From JAEUSG01 sp964590225 (GTDB lineage: Bacteria; Fibrobacterota; OXYB2-FULL-49-7; JAEUSG01), in assembly GCA_964590225.1 (NCBI GenBank), contig CAZPWS010000022.1, positions 1 through 48,342 of the forward strand: DNA of 48,342 bases, given 5' to 3'. Shown here one piece after another: positions 34,074-44,500 of this stretch; positions within the stretch are counted from its first letter, which is position 1; every line of letters starts with the position of its first letter. The notes beneath the pieces are model-generated. The model saw only the letters and a program-made list of their open reading frames with translations. It had not been told where the DNA came from and ran no database searches. A program made the translations under genes and the position numbers.

Positions 34074-35198
34074 ATGTCACATGTAGTATTGAAAAAGTTG
34101 TGCAAGACCTTTGATAGAGGGCTTTTTGTGGTTAGAGATCTCGATTTAACAATTAACGAAGGGGAGTTTTTAACCCTTCTTGGCCCGTCAGGCTGCGGAA
34201 AGAGCACCACACTTAACATGATAGCAGGGCTGGAGGATATTTCTTCAGGTGAACTTATTGTTGGTGGTAAACGATATAATAACATACCAGCAAGAAAACG
34301 GAATGTTGGAATGGTGTTTCAGTCTTATGCGCTATTTCCACATATGACAGTTGACCAAAATATAGCTTTTGGACTGAAACTTAAGAAGATGTCAAGAATT
34401 GATATCTTTGATAAGCTAGATTGGGTAAAAGGGCTGCTTCATCTTGAGGACAAGGGAATGCGTTATCCGAGGGAGCTTTCCGGTGGAGAGAGGCAGCGAG
34501 TTGCCCTTGGCAGGGCGCTTGTGCTTGATCCGCAAGTACTTCTTCTTGACGAACCTCTTTCAAATCTCGATCAAGAGCTTCGGGAGACAATGACTACTGA
34601 AATTAGGCGAATACATCTGAAGGTTGGTTGTACAACTGTATATGTTACACACAATCAGATGGAGGCAATGCGAATGAGCGACCGCATTGCAGTCATGCGG
34701 AACAGCATGCTGATGCAGTGTGATTCACCAATGTCGATATTCAACTACCCTGCTAATAAGTTTACGGCGTCCTTTATTGGATCTCCAACCATGAATATGT
34801 TTCAGGCTAAAATATTACCCTTTGAGGGAGGCGCTGGAATTGGAATAGGAGGTGTCGTGCTTCGGCTGGAAAAAGGGCGGTCAGACGCACTCGTATCTGA
34901 AATAGGCAGAGATGTTGTTGCGGGAATTAGGCCTCAGCAGATCTATCATTTTAGGGATAATCGCGGAAAGCGTCATTCTGATACAGAAATATCTGCTTAT
35001 GTGCAGCTTGTTGAGCCTTTGGGAGACAGGGTAATGGTTACTGCTAAATTTGAATCACAGGACATCGTCTTTTTTGTCGTAACTGACAAAGTTCCACAAT
35101 GCAGTGACAGTATCGCAGCTGTGGTTGACGGTCGTCATATCCACCTCTTTGATCGGGAGAGTGGTGATAGAATAAGAATTGGAGAAATTAGTGCCTAA
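34074..35198 (+). CDS. sugar ABC transporter ATPase, MalK/UgpC type
   Basis: A 374-residue ATPase. Walker A GPSGCGKST (about 36-44), Q-loop MVFQSYALFPHMTV, signature LSGGERQRVALGRAL, Walker B VLLLDEPLSNLD, switch VTHNQMEAM. The C-terminal TOBE/regulatory domain (about 235-374; FIGSPTMNMF, VVAGIRPQQI, VQLVEPLGDRVMVTA) is complete. It powers the two permeases upstream. The operon runs on: the next gene overlaps its 3' end. Confidence 0.93.
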   Translation: MSHVVLKKLCKTFDRGLFVVRDLDLTINEGEFLTLLGPSGCGKSTTLNMIAGLEDISSGELIVGGKRYNNIPARKRNVGMVFQSYALFPHMTVDQNIAFGLKLKKMSRIDIFDKLDWVKGLLHLEDKGMRYPRELSGGERQRVALGRALVLDPQVLLLDEPLSNLDQELRETMTTEIRRIHLKVGCTTVYVTHNQMEAMRMSDRIAVMRNSMLMQCDSPMSIFNYPANKFTASFIGSPTMNMFQAKILPFEGGAGIGIGGVVLRLEKGRSDALVSEIGRDVVAGIRPQQIYHFRDNRGKRHSDTEISAYVQLVEPLGDRVMVTAKFESQDIVFFVVTDKVPQCSDSIAAVVDGRHIHLFDRESGDRIRIGEISA

Positions 35199-35538
35199 TA
35201 AAGCGTCTTTTTTACTTTTGGGGCTTATGTTATTGGGTTGCTCAGGGATGAATAAAACGATAGCAGAGAGTTTTAGGGATATCGCTGAAGAGGATCTTTC
35301 TGTTGTTGTGGAAGAAATACGGACAAGTAGTCCCGCTTCGTTGCTCAAGAAACCGTATTACAGGATTGTTGAGTATTCCGTTCATAAAGAGAGCAGGCTT
35401 TTCACCCATAAGGCGGTTGTAGAATTCTTTTATCTTGATTCTATTATGGTAAAACAGATAAGGAAATATCGCTATCAGCCATCCACAAGGCTGTGGGACA
35501 GATACCACAAAAAAATACACTATGTGTTTGATAAATAA
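35191..35538 (+). CDS. small lipoprotein, unknown function
   Basis: A 115-residue lipoprotein. GTG at 35191 is preferred because GGAGAA (35181-35186) precedes it and it yields a proper lipoprotein signal (MPNKASFLLLGLMLLGC, Cys17). TTG at 35179 would place extra residues before it. The start overlaps the ATPase stop by 8 bp. The remainder is charged and probably one small alpha/beta domain (YYRIVEYSVHKESRLFTHKAVVEFFYLD). I recognise no family. Its place after the importer ATPase suggests an accessory envelope role, but nothing more can be said. Confidence 0.7.
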   Translation: MPNKASFLLLGLMLLGCSGMNKTIAESFRDIAEEDLSVVVEEIRTSSPASLLKKPYYRIVEYSVHKESRLFTHKAVVEFFYLDSIMVKQIRKYRYQPSTRLWDRYHKKIHYVFDK

Positions 35539-36580
35539 ACTACTCATAATTGCCGTTTTGGTTCCCCTTTTGTACGGGGCAGCTCCTGATCTTATTTTAC
35601 ATATTCATGGAAAAGAAGATGTTGAAATAGACAAGAAAATTAGGGAGGCTTTAACTCTTGTACATAGAGACAGGTTTAGCGCAGCGCTTAAGATTTTTGA
35701 AGAGGTAAAAAAGAAATACCCTAATCATCCAGTGGGATATTTCTTTGTTGCAGCAACCCTTGACGCACGCATGGCCTTTTATCAGTCGAACAACGAAGAA
35801 GCAGAATTTGTTAAGAACTGTGAAAAAGCAATAGAACTTGGTGAGGCAGCCATGCAGGCGTGGCCAGATGATACATGGAATCTTTTTTTTACTGGGGGCT
35901 CTTACGGCACTTTGGGAGCATTTCAAGGAAGGTACAAGAGGTATATAACCTCTTTTAGGAATGGTCTATCGGGTGTTGATCTCTTGAAGCAGGTGTACAA
36001 GCAGGATCAGCGGTTTATGGATGCTCTTTTTGGTATGGGTGTTTACACTTATTGGAGTAGTAGGTTGTCTAAGATGCTTTGGTGGATGCCCGGTGTTAGT
36101 GATAATAGGGATGAGGGCATAAGGCAGCTTAAAAGTGCGGCGGGTGAAGGAGTGTATGCCGCTTTTCCATCTGTAGTTAATTTGGCGCAAATCCTTAATC
36201 TTGAAAAGAGGTATGAAGAATCTGTCGAACTCGCCGAAAAGTGGCTAAAAGACTACCACGACAACAGAGCGCTTTCTTACCATTACGCCGAAGCACTTTT
36301 AGGGCTTGGTAATCTTGAAAAGGCGAAGATTGTTTTTAGGAAAATCCTTGATTTTTGTGATTCTGAAGATCGCAACAATTATGTTTGGCCGTGTAGATGC
36401 AGGGCACAGCTCGCGGATATAGCATATAGAGAAGGCGATTATCTGTCATCATTAGCCCATTGCAAAAGGGGACTCGCTTACAAGTTTAATGCCACCGAAA
36501 TAGCGCTTGTTAGCGAAAGTGTGGATGCTCTGAAAAGCATAAGAGGTAAGGTTTCTGTGAAATTGAAGATTGAAAGATAG
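35522..36580 (+). CDS. exported TPR protein, unknown function
   Basis: A 352-residue protein with a signal peptide (MCLINKLLIIAVLVPLLYGA) and TPR repeats (DRFSAALKIFEEVKKKYPNHPVGYFFVAATLDA; KRYEESVELAEKWLKDY; EGDYLSSLAHCKRGLAY). The middle part (DDTWNLFFTGGSYGTLGAFQGRYKRYITSFRNG, FGMGVYTYWSSRLSK) is also seen in exported TPR proteins of unknown function. It overlaps the small lipoprotein gene by 17 bp, so the two are co-translated. Last gene of the sugar importer operon. Confidence 0.75.
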   Translation: MCLINKLLIIAVLVPLLYGAAPDLILHIHGKEDVEIDKKIREALTLVHRDRFSAALKIFEEVKKKYPNHPVGYFFVAATLDARMAFYQSNNEEAEFVKNCEKAIELGEAAMQAWPDDTWNLFFTGGSYGTLGAFQGRYKRYITSFRNGLSGVDLLKQVYKQDQRFMDALFGMGVYTYWSSRLSKMLWWMPGVSDNRDEGIRQLKSAAGEGVYAAFPSVVNLAQILNLEKRYEESVELAEKWLKDYHDNRALSYHYAEALLGLGNLEKAKIVFRKILDFCDSEDRNNYVWPCRCRAQLADIAYREGDYLSSLAHCKRGLAYKFNATEIALVSESVDALKSIRGKVSVKLKIER

Positions 36581-36625
36581 TTCTTATTGGTGTCTTATTG
36601 GATATTATTTCACCAGTCTTGTTCT

Positions 36626-37681
36626 TTACGCACCGAATTTTGGTAGTAGATTCGACATTCTTAACAGTTTCTTAAGATCGCGCGGGATACAATCTCTACA
36701 TACTGGGGGTGTGTTTTCGTTTTTAAAACCCTTTCGTATGCATTTTGCGGCTATACCGTTAAGTATTTCCTCTCTGTTGTTTTCAAGTACATTTCCTGTC
36801 TTGATGCCGCCGTTAATGTACATGGCGCAACATGGGGCAGTGTCACCATTTGCGGCAACAAAAAGCTGTAACCATGGCAAGAGGCACGACGAACCAAGTG
36901 AGGCAGGAGCCGTACGGCAATAAATATCGACAAGATTATTATAGCCTGCAATAATTTCTTTTAAGTTTGTATCGATGCAAAGTCGTCTCGCTTCCTCCAT
37001 GCCTTTTATTAGAATTTTCCGTAAAGAGACAAAATCAAAGTCCTTTAAAAGTTCTTTTCGCCTATCCTCTTCCATGCCTTCTGTTTGAAGTTCCCTGAAA
37101 TAGACTCGCCTTATTGAAAGAGATTTAGTGAGTCGGATAAAATCAGGTATAAGAGCGAAATTTTCTTTCATAATAACAAATTCGAGCCTAATATCCTGTT
37201 TATCACCTCTATTATCTGTAATTCGTCTGATATTGTTAATTACTATGTCAAAATTATCCTCATTACCTCTTATTGCGCCGTAAGTTTCCTTATTTGGAGC
37301 GTCCAGCGAAATCTTTAGCGTTGATAGGCCAGCACTAAAAACCTCAATAGCTTTCGTATAGTCGAGAGAGAGGTTTGTTGACATCAGGGTAGGTATTTTT
37401 CGTGAGGCACAATAGGAAACCATATAGCATATAGAAGGATTTAGTAATGGCTCGCCAGCTCCAGCGAATACGACTCGTTCTGGAGTTAGCTTTTGCATTG
37501 TAATGTTAAAAGTAGTCTCATTCATATTTGTGGGAGAGGATATTTTGTCGTTTCGTATGCACATTTTACAGCGTAAGTTGCAAGCGGTGGTAGGTTCTAT
37601 TTGGATGTTGAGTGGACTGTGAAAAATATTTTCTCTTTTGAATATTGAAGAAAAAATTGCTGATATTTTGTTTTTTAACAT
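36626..37681 (-). CDS. radical SAM protein with SPASM domain
   Basis: A 351-residue enzyme of the MoaA/NirJ/PqqE-like group. The cluster motif C34-x3-C38-x2-C41 (TTACNLRCKMC) is followed by VFAGAGEPLLNPSI, and the C-terminal SPASM-type domain has Cys residues for extra iron-sulfur clusters (SSCLLPWLQLFVAANGDTAPCCAMY, PVCRDCIPRD). SPASM enzymes modify peptides or sugars or act on cofactors; no precursor peptide or partner gene is adjacent. Transcribed alone on the minus strand; divergent from trmB over an 87-bp gap and convergent with the TPR gene (45-bp gap). Confidence 0.88.
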   Translation of the reverse strand: MLKNKISAIFSSIFKRENIFHSPLNIQIEPTTACNLRCKMCIRNDKISSPTNMNETTFNITMQKLTPERVVFAGAGEPLLNPSICYMVSYCASRKIPTLMSTNLSLDYTKAIEVFSAGLSTLKISLDAPNKETYGAIRGNEDNFDIVINNIRRITDNRGDKQDIRLEFVIMKENFALIPDFIRLTKSLSIRRVYFRELQTEGMEEDRRKELLKDFDFVSLRKILIKGMEEARRLCIDTNLKEIIAGYNNLVDIYCRTAPASLGSSCLLPWLQLFVAANGDTAPCCAMYINGGIKTGNVLENNREEILNGIAAKCIRKGFKNENTPPVCRDCIPRDLKKLLRMSNLLPKFGA

Positions 37682-37768
37682 TTCATTTTCCCGTTTATTT
37701 CACAAAAAACATACTTACAATCGGTTTTGTTTTCAAGCTAACAGTGGATTTTTCTATTTTTATGCTAT

Positions 37769-38416
37769 ATGAACAGATACAAAAAGAGAGTCGTGCTTAA
37801 TGAGGAAGCGATAAGGTACATATTGCCATACGCCCCTTCTATGGTAAATGCTGAGGTAAATGCTGAAAAAAATATTACCATAGACATAGCTGGGATATTT
37901 GGCAACGAAAACCCACTGGAAATAGAAATTGGTTTCGGAACTGGTAAATTTCTTACTACCGCGGCAAAAGAATTTCCTGCAATTAATTTTCTCGGCATTG
38001 AAGTTACCGGAAAAATGGTTAACCATGTTGCCAATCAACTGCTGGCAGGTAACATATCAAATGCAAGAGTGGTTCACGCCGACGGGCGAGTTTATATGAG
38101 ACATTGTATTGCTAAAGAGAGCGTAAGCAGAGTACATGTCTATTTTCCGGATCCATGGGTAAAAAAGAGACATAGGAAAAGAAGAATAATCAATGTTGAT
38201 TTTTTGAGCTCCGTCCATAGCGTGTTGAGGAATGGCGGGACACTTAATTTCTTTACTGATCACGCCGAGTATTTTGACTACTTCAATGAACATACCGCAC
38301 TTGTGTCTGGCTTTGAAAGAAGCGAAATAGAAAGTTTCTACACACCTACCAGTTACGAGAGTAAGTGGGTAAGAGAGGGAAGAACAATTTACCGTGCTAT
38401 TCTAAAAAAACTTTAA
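37769..38416 (+). CDS. trmB: tRNA (guanine-N7)-methyltransferase
   Basis: Methylates G46 in the variable loop of tRNAs, using SAM. 215 residues. SAM-binding motif LEIEIGFGTGKFL (about 50-62), FLGIEVTGKMV, the family motif YFPDPWVKKRHRKRRI (about 129-144; usually FPDPWPKKRH, so the Pro after Trp is Val here) and the end TSYESKW. No ribosome site is visible before the ATG. Confidence 0.92.
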   Translation: MNRYKKRVVLNEEAIRYILPYAPSMVNAEVNAEKNITIDIAGIFGNENPLEIEIGFGTGKFLTTAAKEFPAINFLGIEVTGKMVNHVANQLLAGNISNARVVHADGRVYMRHCIAKESVSRVHVYFPDPWVKKRHRKRRIINVDFLSSVHSVLRNGGTLNFFTDHAEYFDYFNEHTALVSGFERSEIESFYTPTSYESKWVREGRTIYRAILKKL

Positions 38417-38439
38417 GTTTTTAGAAGAGGAATAAAAAG

Positions 38440-39402
38440 ATGATAATATTAACGGGTGGAGCAGGTTTTATTGGTAGCGTAATATTACGCTATCTTAATG
38501 ATGCGGGGGAAAAAGAGATCCTTGTTGTTGACGAGAAAGATATTTCAGATCGTAAAAAAAACCTGACAAATAAAGTTTACTCTGATTATATGGATAAAGA
38601 CTCGTTTCTTACCGCGGTAAAAAAGAACTCTTTTAAGAACACACGGGCAATAATACATATGGGGGCTTGTTCGTCCACAACGATGATGGATGAGGAATAC
38701 CTCAATCGGAACAATTTTCTTTACACAAGGGATCTTGCGATTTATTGTGTTAACTACGGAATCCATTTTCTCTACGCATCATCTGCGGCAACATACGGTA
38801 ATGGTGAAAATGGGTACAGTGATAACGACGAAAACATCGAAAAGCTCAAACCGTTAAATCTTTATGGTAAGTCAAAACAGGATTTTGATTTGTGGGCGAA
38901 AAGAAACAACCTGCTAAATAAGATAACTGGTTTTAAGTTTTTTAATGTTTTTGGGCCAAATGAAAACCATAAAGGAGAAATGAGGAGCCTCCCCAGTAAA
39001 GCATACGATGAAATAATGCGTACAGGGAAAATATCGCTATTCAAGTCCCATAGAGATGGTTATGGCAATGGTGAGCAGCGGCGCGATTTTGTTTATGTAA
39101 AGGATGCTGTTGATGCCGTAATGTATTTCTTTAAGCATAAAGAAATTTCTGGTATTTACAATATTGGTACTGGAAAAGCAAACACATGGAATGCACTTGC
39201 TCGCGCTTTGTTTAAAGCCATGGGCCTGCCAGAAAAAATAGATTATATCGATATGCCTGATAATATCAAAGAACACTATCAATACTTTACTGAGGCCGAC
39301 ACAAGTAAACTTGTCAAAAGCGGTTATGGTATAAATTTTAGAACAATTGAGGAATCTATATTGGATTATACACAATACCTTAGAGAAAACAAAACGCTAT
39401 GA
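38440..39402 (+). CDS. hldD: ADP-L-glycero-D-manno-heptose 6-epimerase
   Basis: Last step of the heptose precursor path for the LPS inner core: converts ADP-D-glycero- to ADP-L-glycero-D-manno-heptose, with bound NADP. 320 residues. Rossmann motif GGAGFIGS (6-13), ACSSTTMMDEEYLNRNN (the HldD signature), catalytic YGKSK (about 142-146), FFNVFGPNE and GEQRRDFVYVKDAVD. Good evidence that the host makes heptose-containing LPS. Its stop overlaps the start of the next gene by 4 bp (ATGA). Confidence 0.93.
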   Translation: MIILTGGAGFIGSVILRYLNDAGEKEILVVDEKDISDRKKNLTNKVYSDYMDKDSFLTAVKKNSFKNTRAIIHMGACSSTTMMDEEYLNRNNFLYTRDLAIYCVNYGIHFLYASSAATYGNGENGYSDNDENIEKLKPLNLYGKSKQDFDLWAKRNNLLNKITGFKFFNVFGPNENHKGEMRSLPSKAYDEIMRTGKISLFKSHRDGYGNGEQRRDFVYVKDAVDAVMYFFKHKEISGIYNIGTGKANTWNALARALFKAMGLPEKIDYIDMPDNIKEHYQYFTEADTSKLVKSGYGINFRTIEESILDYTQYLRENKTL

Positions 39403-40592
39403 AGTATATCGTATTGATAATAGATGGGGCATCAGACCATCCAGTTAGAAAAGCCGGCAACATGACTCCGCTTGAGTACGCAAAAACGCCCAACCTCGAC
39501 CTTCTTGCCTCAAAAGGGGAGGTGGGGCTTACCATGAATGTACCCAATGATATGGAACCATCAAGCGCCATAGCCTGCATGTCGCTTATTGGATATGATC
39601 CGAAGATTTATTATGCTGGTCGTGCCCCGATAGAAGCAGAGGCAATGGGAATTGAGTTAAAGCATAGTGATGTAGCCTTCAGATGTAATTTTGTTCACAT
39701 AGAAAATGATATTATGAAAAGTTACTGTGCCGGACAAATTTCTAGCAGTGAAGCTATGGAGCTTATTGCCGCCTTAAACAATGCAGCAATAGATCCGCGA
39801 ATCAAATTTTATCCAGGTGTCAGCTATAGACATATTGCGGTGATACAGAACGGTCTCCAACTGCTATCCGCTGTATGTACCCCGCCACACGACATTTCGG
39901 ATCAGTCTATAATCAAGTACCGGCCATATGGTGATGGTAGTGGGTATCTCAACAACATTATGAGTAAATCAGAGGATATTCTTGCGTCTCATCCGGTTAA
40001 TAAATGGCGGAGAGAAAAGGCGCTTGCGCCTGCAAGCTCAATATGGCTTTTTTGGGGTGGGGGGGTATCGAAGCCTATTCCTTCTTTTCTGGATAAATAT
40101 GGGAAATCTGCAGCGCTTTCGTCTGGTGTAGATCTACTACGAGGGATTGCAAAGCAAACTGGGATGACAGTTCTGCACATCGACGGGGTCTCTGGTGGAC
40201 TCGATAACGACTATGCTGCTCAAATAAGAGGTTCAGTAGATGCCCTAAAATCGCATGACATGGTTTTTATTCATGTGGAATCTCCAGATGAATCTGGACA
40301 TATGGGGTTATTTAATGAGAAGGTAAATGCAATCGAAAAAATCGATTCTTTAATGGTATCGGAAATTTTTAAGTATTCAGAAAAAAATGAAGCTTTCCGC
40401 GTTTTGGTTTTGCCAGATCATCCAACCCCAGTCGAATTAAAAACCCACACTGCCGAACCGGTACCCTACCTAATGTTTGGGAATGGAATCAGTAGCACTG
40501 GAATATCCTCATATTCCGAAAAGATGGCTAAAAATTCGTCCATTTACATTAATGAGGGGCACCTTTTGATGTCACGATTCATGATTCATTGA
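39399..40592 (+). CDS. apgM: 2,3-bisphosphoglycerate-independent phosphoglycerate mutase, archaeal type
   Basis: Interconverts 3- and 2-phosphoglycerate in glycolysis and gluconeogenesis, with divalent metals. 397 residues, the usual size of the ApgM branch of the alkaline-phosphatase superfamily, which is distant from GpmI and GpmA. Features: metal-binding start VLIIDGASDHP, the nucleophile region EPSSAIACMSLIGYDP, RAPIEAEAMGI, FIHVESPDESGHMG and VLPDHPTPVELKTHTAEPVP (metal ligands Asp/His). Translationally coupled to hldD. ApgM is common in deep-branching and anaerobic bacteria. Confidence 0.92.
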   Translation: MKYIVLIIDGASDHPVRKAGNMTPLEYAKTPNLDLLASKGEVGLTMNVPNDMEPSSAIACMSLIGYDPKIYYAGRAPIEAEAMGIELKHSDVAFRCNFVHIENDIMKSYCAGQISSSEAMELIAALNNAAIDPRIKFYPGVSYRHIAVIQNGLQLLSAVCTPPHDISDQSIIKYRPYGDGSGYLNNIMSKSEDILASHPVNKWRREKALAPASSIWLFWGGGVSKPIPSFLDKYGKSAALSSGVDLLRGIAKQTGMTVLHIDGVSGGLDNDYAAQIRGSVDALKSHDMVFIHVESPDESGHMGLFNEKVNAIEKIDSLMVSEIFKYSEKNEAFRVLVLPDHPTPVELKTHTAEPVPYLMFGNGISSTGISSYSEKMAKNSSIYINEGHLLMSRFMIH

Positions 40593-40650
40593 TAATTATT
40601 TATATTACTACCCTGGTAAAATATAAACCACATTTCAGATGGAGAAAACA

Positions 40651-41595
40651 ATGAGATATCTATCGCTGGTAATTTTTTCGGCACTGATCTTGATGGCTGG
40701 CTGTTCCAAACTCGACAGAGCAAAGCGGGCGTATAAAAAAGGGGATTACAGTAAAACAATTGACTTGCTCACTGTTTATATAAAAACCAATGCTTCAAAC
40801 CAAGAAGCGCAGAAATATCTTCTTTATGCCCAGGGCGGGCTTATAGCCGACAGTGCCGCCTCGCTCATTAAGGCAAATCGCTTTGAAGAAGCACTTTCTT
40901 TGGCAAATAGGGCAGTGGGTATTAACGAAAAGAACGAAGACGCAAGAATTATTGTAGATGCCGCGGTAAAGGGAATAATTGCAAAAATTGAGCGGGATTT
41001 GGTACCTAACAAGGTTTGGAGCGGAGTTTTAAACCTGACGGATGAGGTTCTTAAACACCGTAAGGATGATCCTAGAATGAATCTGCTTTATGCTCAATCG
41101 GTCTATGAACTGGAAAATCATAAAATGTCCTGCAAGACAGTTTTGGCGCTGCGGAAGGCTCTTCCATTCGTGCAGAACAATGACTTTCTCAATTCTCTTC
41201 TTGCAAAACAGGAGAAGGATGAGCAGCCTTTCGCGGCAGCTTTCAATAAGTTGCAGGCTGCTTTTATAAACAAGGATTTTAAGGCGTGGAAGAACCTTGC
41301 CACCTCACAATATCTAAGAGAATGTGAAATTGATGTAGCTCGCCTCAAGGAGAGGGGGGATTCTAACATACGGTCAATAGATGATTACTTTTATGCTATT
41401 TCAAGTGATCCGGAAAAATACGGAAATCCAGACGGTCCTGAAATTGTATGCATAGAGGTTTTATCTGCGGATAGGGCTTTTATTCACTATAAATACAGAG
41501 AACTTCCCAAAGTGCTTAAAATGGAAGCATTTAGAGGAGGTGCTTCAATCAAATTTGACAGGGAACAAGATAGTGAGATAAAGCAAACTCTCTGA
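40651..41595 (+). CDS. TPR lipoprotein, unknown function
   Basis: A 314-residue lipoprotein. ATG 40651 is preferred to 40639: GGAG precedes it, and it gives MRYLSLVIFSALILMAGC with lipobox Cys18. Then TPR-like helices (RAKRAYKKGDYSKTIDLLTVYIK, RFEEALSLANRAVGINEKNEDA). The C-terminal third (about 195-314; FNKLQAAFINKDFKAWKNLATSQYLREC, DRAFIHYKYRELPKVLKMEAF) resembles an NTF2-like fold, but I cannot be sure. The 58-bp gap before it is AT-rich and may hold a promoter, with no clear hexamer pair. It converges with the giant barrel gene (3-bp gap). Confidence 0.72.
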   Translation: MRYLSLVIFSALILMAGCSKLDRAKRAYKKGDYSKTIDLLTVYIKTNASNQEAQKYLLYAQGGLIADSAASLIKANRFEEALSLANRAVGINEKNEDARIIVDAAVKGIIAKIERDLVPNKVWSGVLNLTDEVLKHRKDDPRMNLLYAQSVYELENHKMSCKTVLALRKALPFVQNNDFLNSLLAKQEKDEQPFAAAFNKLQAAFINKDFKAWKNLATSQYLRECEIDVARLKERGDSNIRSIDDYFYAISSDPEKYGNPDGPEIVCIEVLSADRAFIHYKYRELPKVLKMEAFRGGASIKFDREQDSEIKQTL

Positions 41596-41598
41596 TTC

Positions 41599-44500
41599 TT
41601 AGAACAGATAATTAGCTGATACACCACCAAAGTAGGTTTTGTAGTTTTCTGCACCGCCGGAAGCGTTGTCGTATCCGTATTCGTACCCGCTTTTAGCAGT
41701 AAGTGACACACTTGTTAGCAGAGATAGCTTGCATTCCAGTTCTGCTCCATAAACTTTTTTTATGTCGGTTATTGAAACACTATTGTCAACATAGTTAGTT
41801 ACATCTTTGGTATAGTACCCATTTATTCCTATCTGAATTTTTCGCGGAATAATATCGAAGCTTAGCTTATCCATCAAGCTCACCGTTGTCATTAATTCTT
41901 CCCTCTCTTTTTTTGTTTTGCTCCGCCAGCTTGATTCGAGCTTATTATTAAACTTCCGTTTCCATATTCTCGTTGATAATGAGCCCTTAATTTTTTTCTG
42001 AGAGCCGTCGTTCTTGCTCCATTTTAATGGATCGACATCACCATCGTTGAAATCTTCTATCAAAATGCCTTCAAGATTAATCTTTAACCTCATATTGCTA
42101 ATAAACTCATTGCCATATCCTGGCGCCCATAAAAGGCCTAATCCCAATTGTTTTCTGCTTTCTGCATCCACATACTCTGATGCAACTACCTTTTTTTCTT
42201 GCCCATCTACGCTTACCGATATCTGTTTACTTATAGAGTCTCGCTTGAGCAGTGGCTTGCTTTCGTGATAATACGACAGCTCCGGCTCAATAGAAAAAAC
42301 ACTTATTGGGATGCGTAAAGAGAGGCTTCCTCTAAACCGGTTTTCGAAAGGGTGGTAAGAAAAGTCAGGATTAGATTTTGAAGCTATCAGATTAAGCTTT
42401 TCAGCTTCTGAAAGCCCAAAAATGGAGTATCCTTTTGGGCCGGCAGTATCGACCTTAATGCCCACCTCTTCCGATACGGCACCCTCCCAATCCAGTCCGA
42501 TTGCAAGATCAACGGAGGGAATATGCGCTTTAAATCGTTCAAGTTCTATTGTTCTTGCGAGATTATATCGAGCCTTTTGTAATGCACCAACAGAAGGTTT
42601 CATGGAGGGATTACCCCCGGTATAAAACTGATTTTCTGCACGGATGTATTCTAAAAGACCGGTGAAGCCATTCCACTGATACTCCAGTCCTATCATGCCG
42701 GCAATGTTTTTTTCGTCAATTGGACGATGGATAAGCGTATCTTTCGAGTGGGCTAGTGTGATATCTGATGAGTCAACATCCACACTTAGGGTGTCGCCAT
42801 ATCCAGCTGCAAGTTCAACATAGGCAGAAAAATATCGGTTTATGTAGCGATGACCTGTAACACTCCAGCTTAGTGCGCTAATTTTTGGATCGGCGCCGTA
42901 AAGATCGGTTGAATCAAATGAGAGTCCTGGAAAGAGGAGAGGATTGTCAATCTGACGCGTAAAAACAAAATTAGCACCTACTTTGAAATCACGAATCACT
43001 TCTCCCTTTGCAGCAGCACAACCAAGCCACTCCTGTCGCGCTGGAGTGGTGTTACTATCGAGCATATCAGGTTTTAATCCTTTTGGCCACGGTAAACTGG
43101 ACTGACCAAAAGAGAAGAAAGCAGTTGCTTTCCGTTCATCGGTTAAGTCAAAATTCTGTAAGTATTTGATACCTCTAATTTGTCTGGAAGATACGGATAA
43201 ATCGGAAATGTTTTCTGAAAAATCACCAAGAAAGAGTGAGCGGCCGGGCAATGAAGCCGAAATATTTATAAGTTCAATTTTTTGTAAATTCCTGTATGCC
43301 TCAAGTGTTCGCAAGTTTGGGTCTCCGCTTGGTTCACCAGATAAAGGCTGTAGGCGGGGACTATTGTAGTTGCCGTAGGCATTGAAGGTTAGATCCAGCT
43401 CTCTGTCGCCGACCTTACTTTGCATATAGAGCTGAACTTCCGGCCTAATTCCAGGCACATAAGTTGATTGGTGCGGTGTTTCATCAATTGAGCTTCCGGT
43501 ATGCACCTCTCTGTTTAAGTCTGTAACGCTTCTGTACGCAAGGCCTCCATTGAGCTGTCCGATTATACCCCATCTCGCGGCAAAAGACTCACCCCGTGTG
43601 ATTGTAGAACTAAAACCTTTTTCAAATGTTGCTGTGTCAACAAGAAGGGCTTTTTCGCGAACCTTTACCGCCGTTAGCATTTCCGGACGGGCAAATAGTC
43701 CCATCAACTCTTTTCTGGTTCCAAGTCTGAAATTTTCATCGTTGCCGCGTACTGTCAACAACCTGTTTTTTGGAATATCCACATCAGATAAGATACCAAC
43801 TCGATTGTCGTACACAAGGACATCAAGCAGATCGACAAAGGATCGGCTATCAAGAGCAACAGCATAGTCGTTGTTTTCAAGCCTCGTACCCTTCACACTA
43901 ATGCGGCCATAGGCTTGCACAATTATTGCGCGGGAACACCCTTTTATTGAACCGCTATCTATTGATACCCTTGATCCTCCGTCAACATGGATGCCCATTA
44001 TGTGCCCTTTTCCAATAATTGAGCGCTCGATTTGCACATCCGCCTGACGGAAATACATAGCCGTTATTGAATTCTTTTCGAAAGAGCAGCCAGCAAGCAT
44101 CAAATTGCCATTTTCAACACAAAGCCCGAAGTTACTGTGCATTATTACGCAATGGCGGAAATGAGAGCGGGTATTTCCCCGAACATAAATCCTATCCCAA
44201 TCCCATGAGTTGGGTTCCTTCTTGGAGCTTCTAAAAACTACCGGATTAGCTACGGTTCCATTTACAAAAAGCTGCCCATAGCAGACTATCGAAGTGTTTT
44301 TGCCGCCAATTAAAATTCTCACTCCCTCCTCAATTTCAAGAACCTGTCCCGCCGGAATAACAATACTCTTTACAAGTAGGTAGGGGCTTTTATCTCTTGA
44401 TAACTTTCCTGTGAGTTGATCGTCTAGAATAATAGTCGCTTTAGCAGCCTCTTCCGCATCGGAACCATCTGAACTATGCACGGCGTAACCAAGTGGCTCA

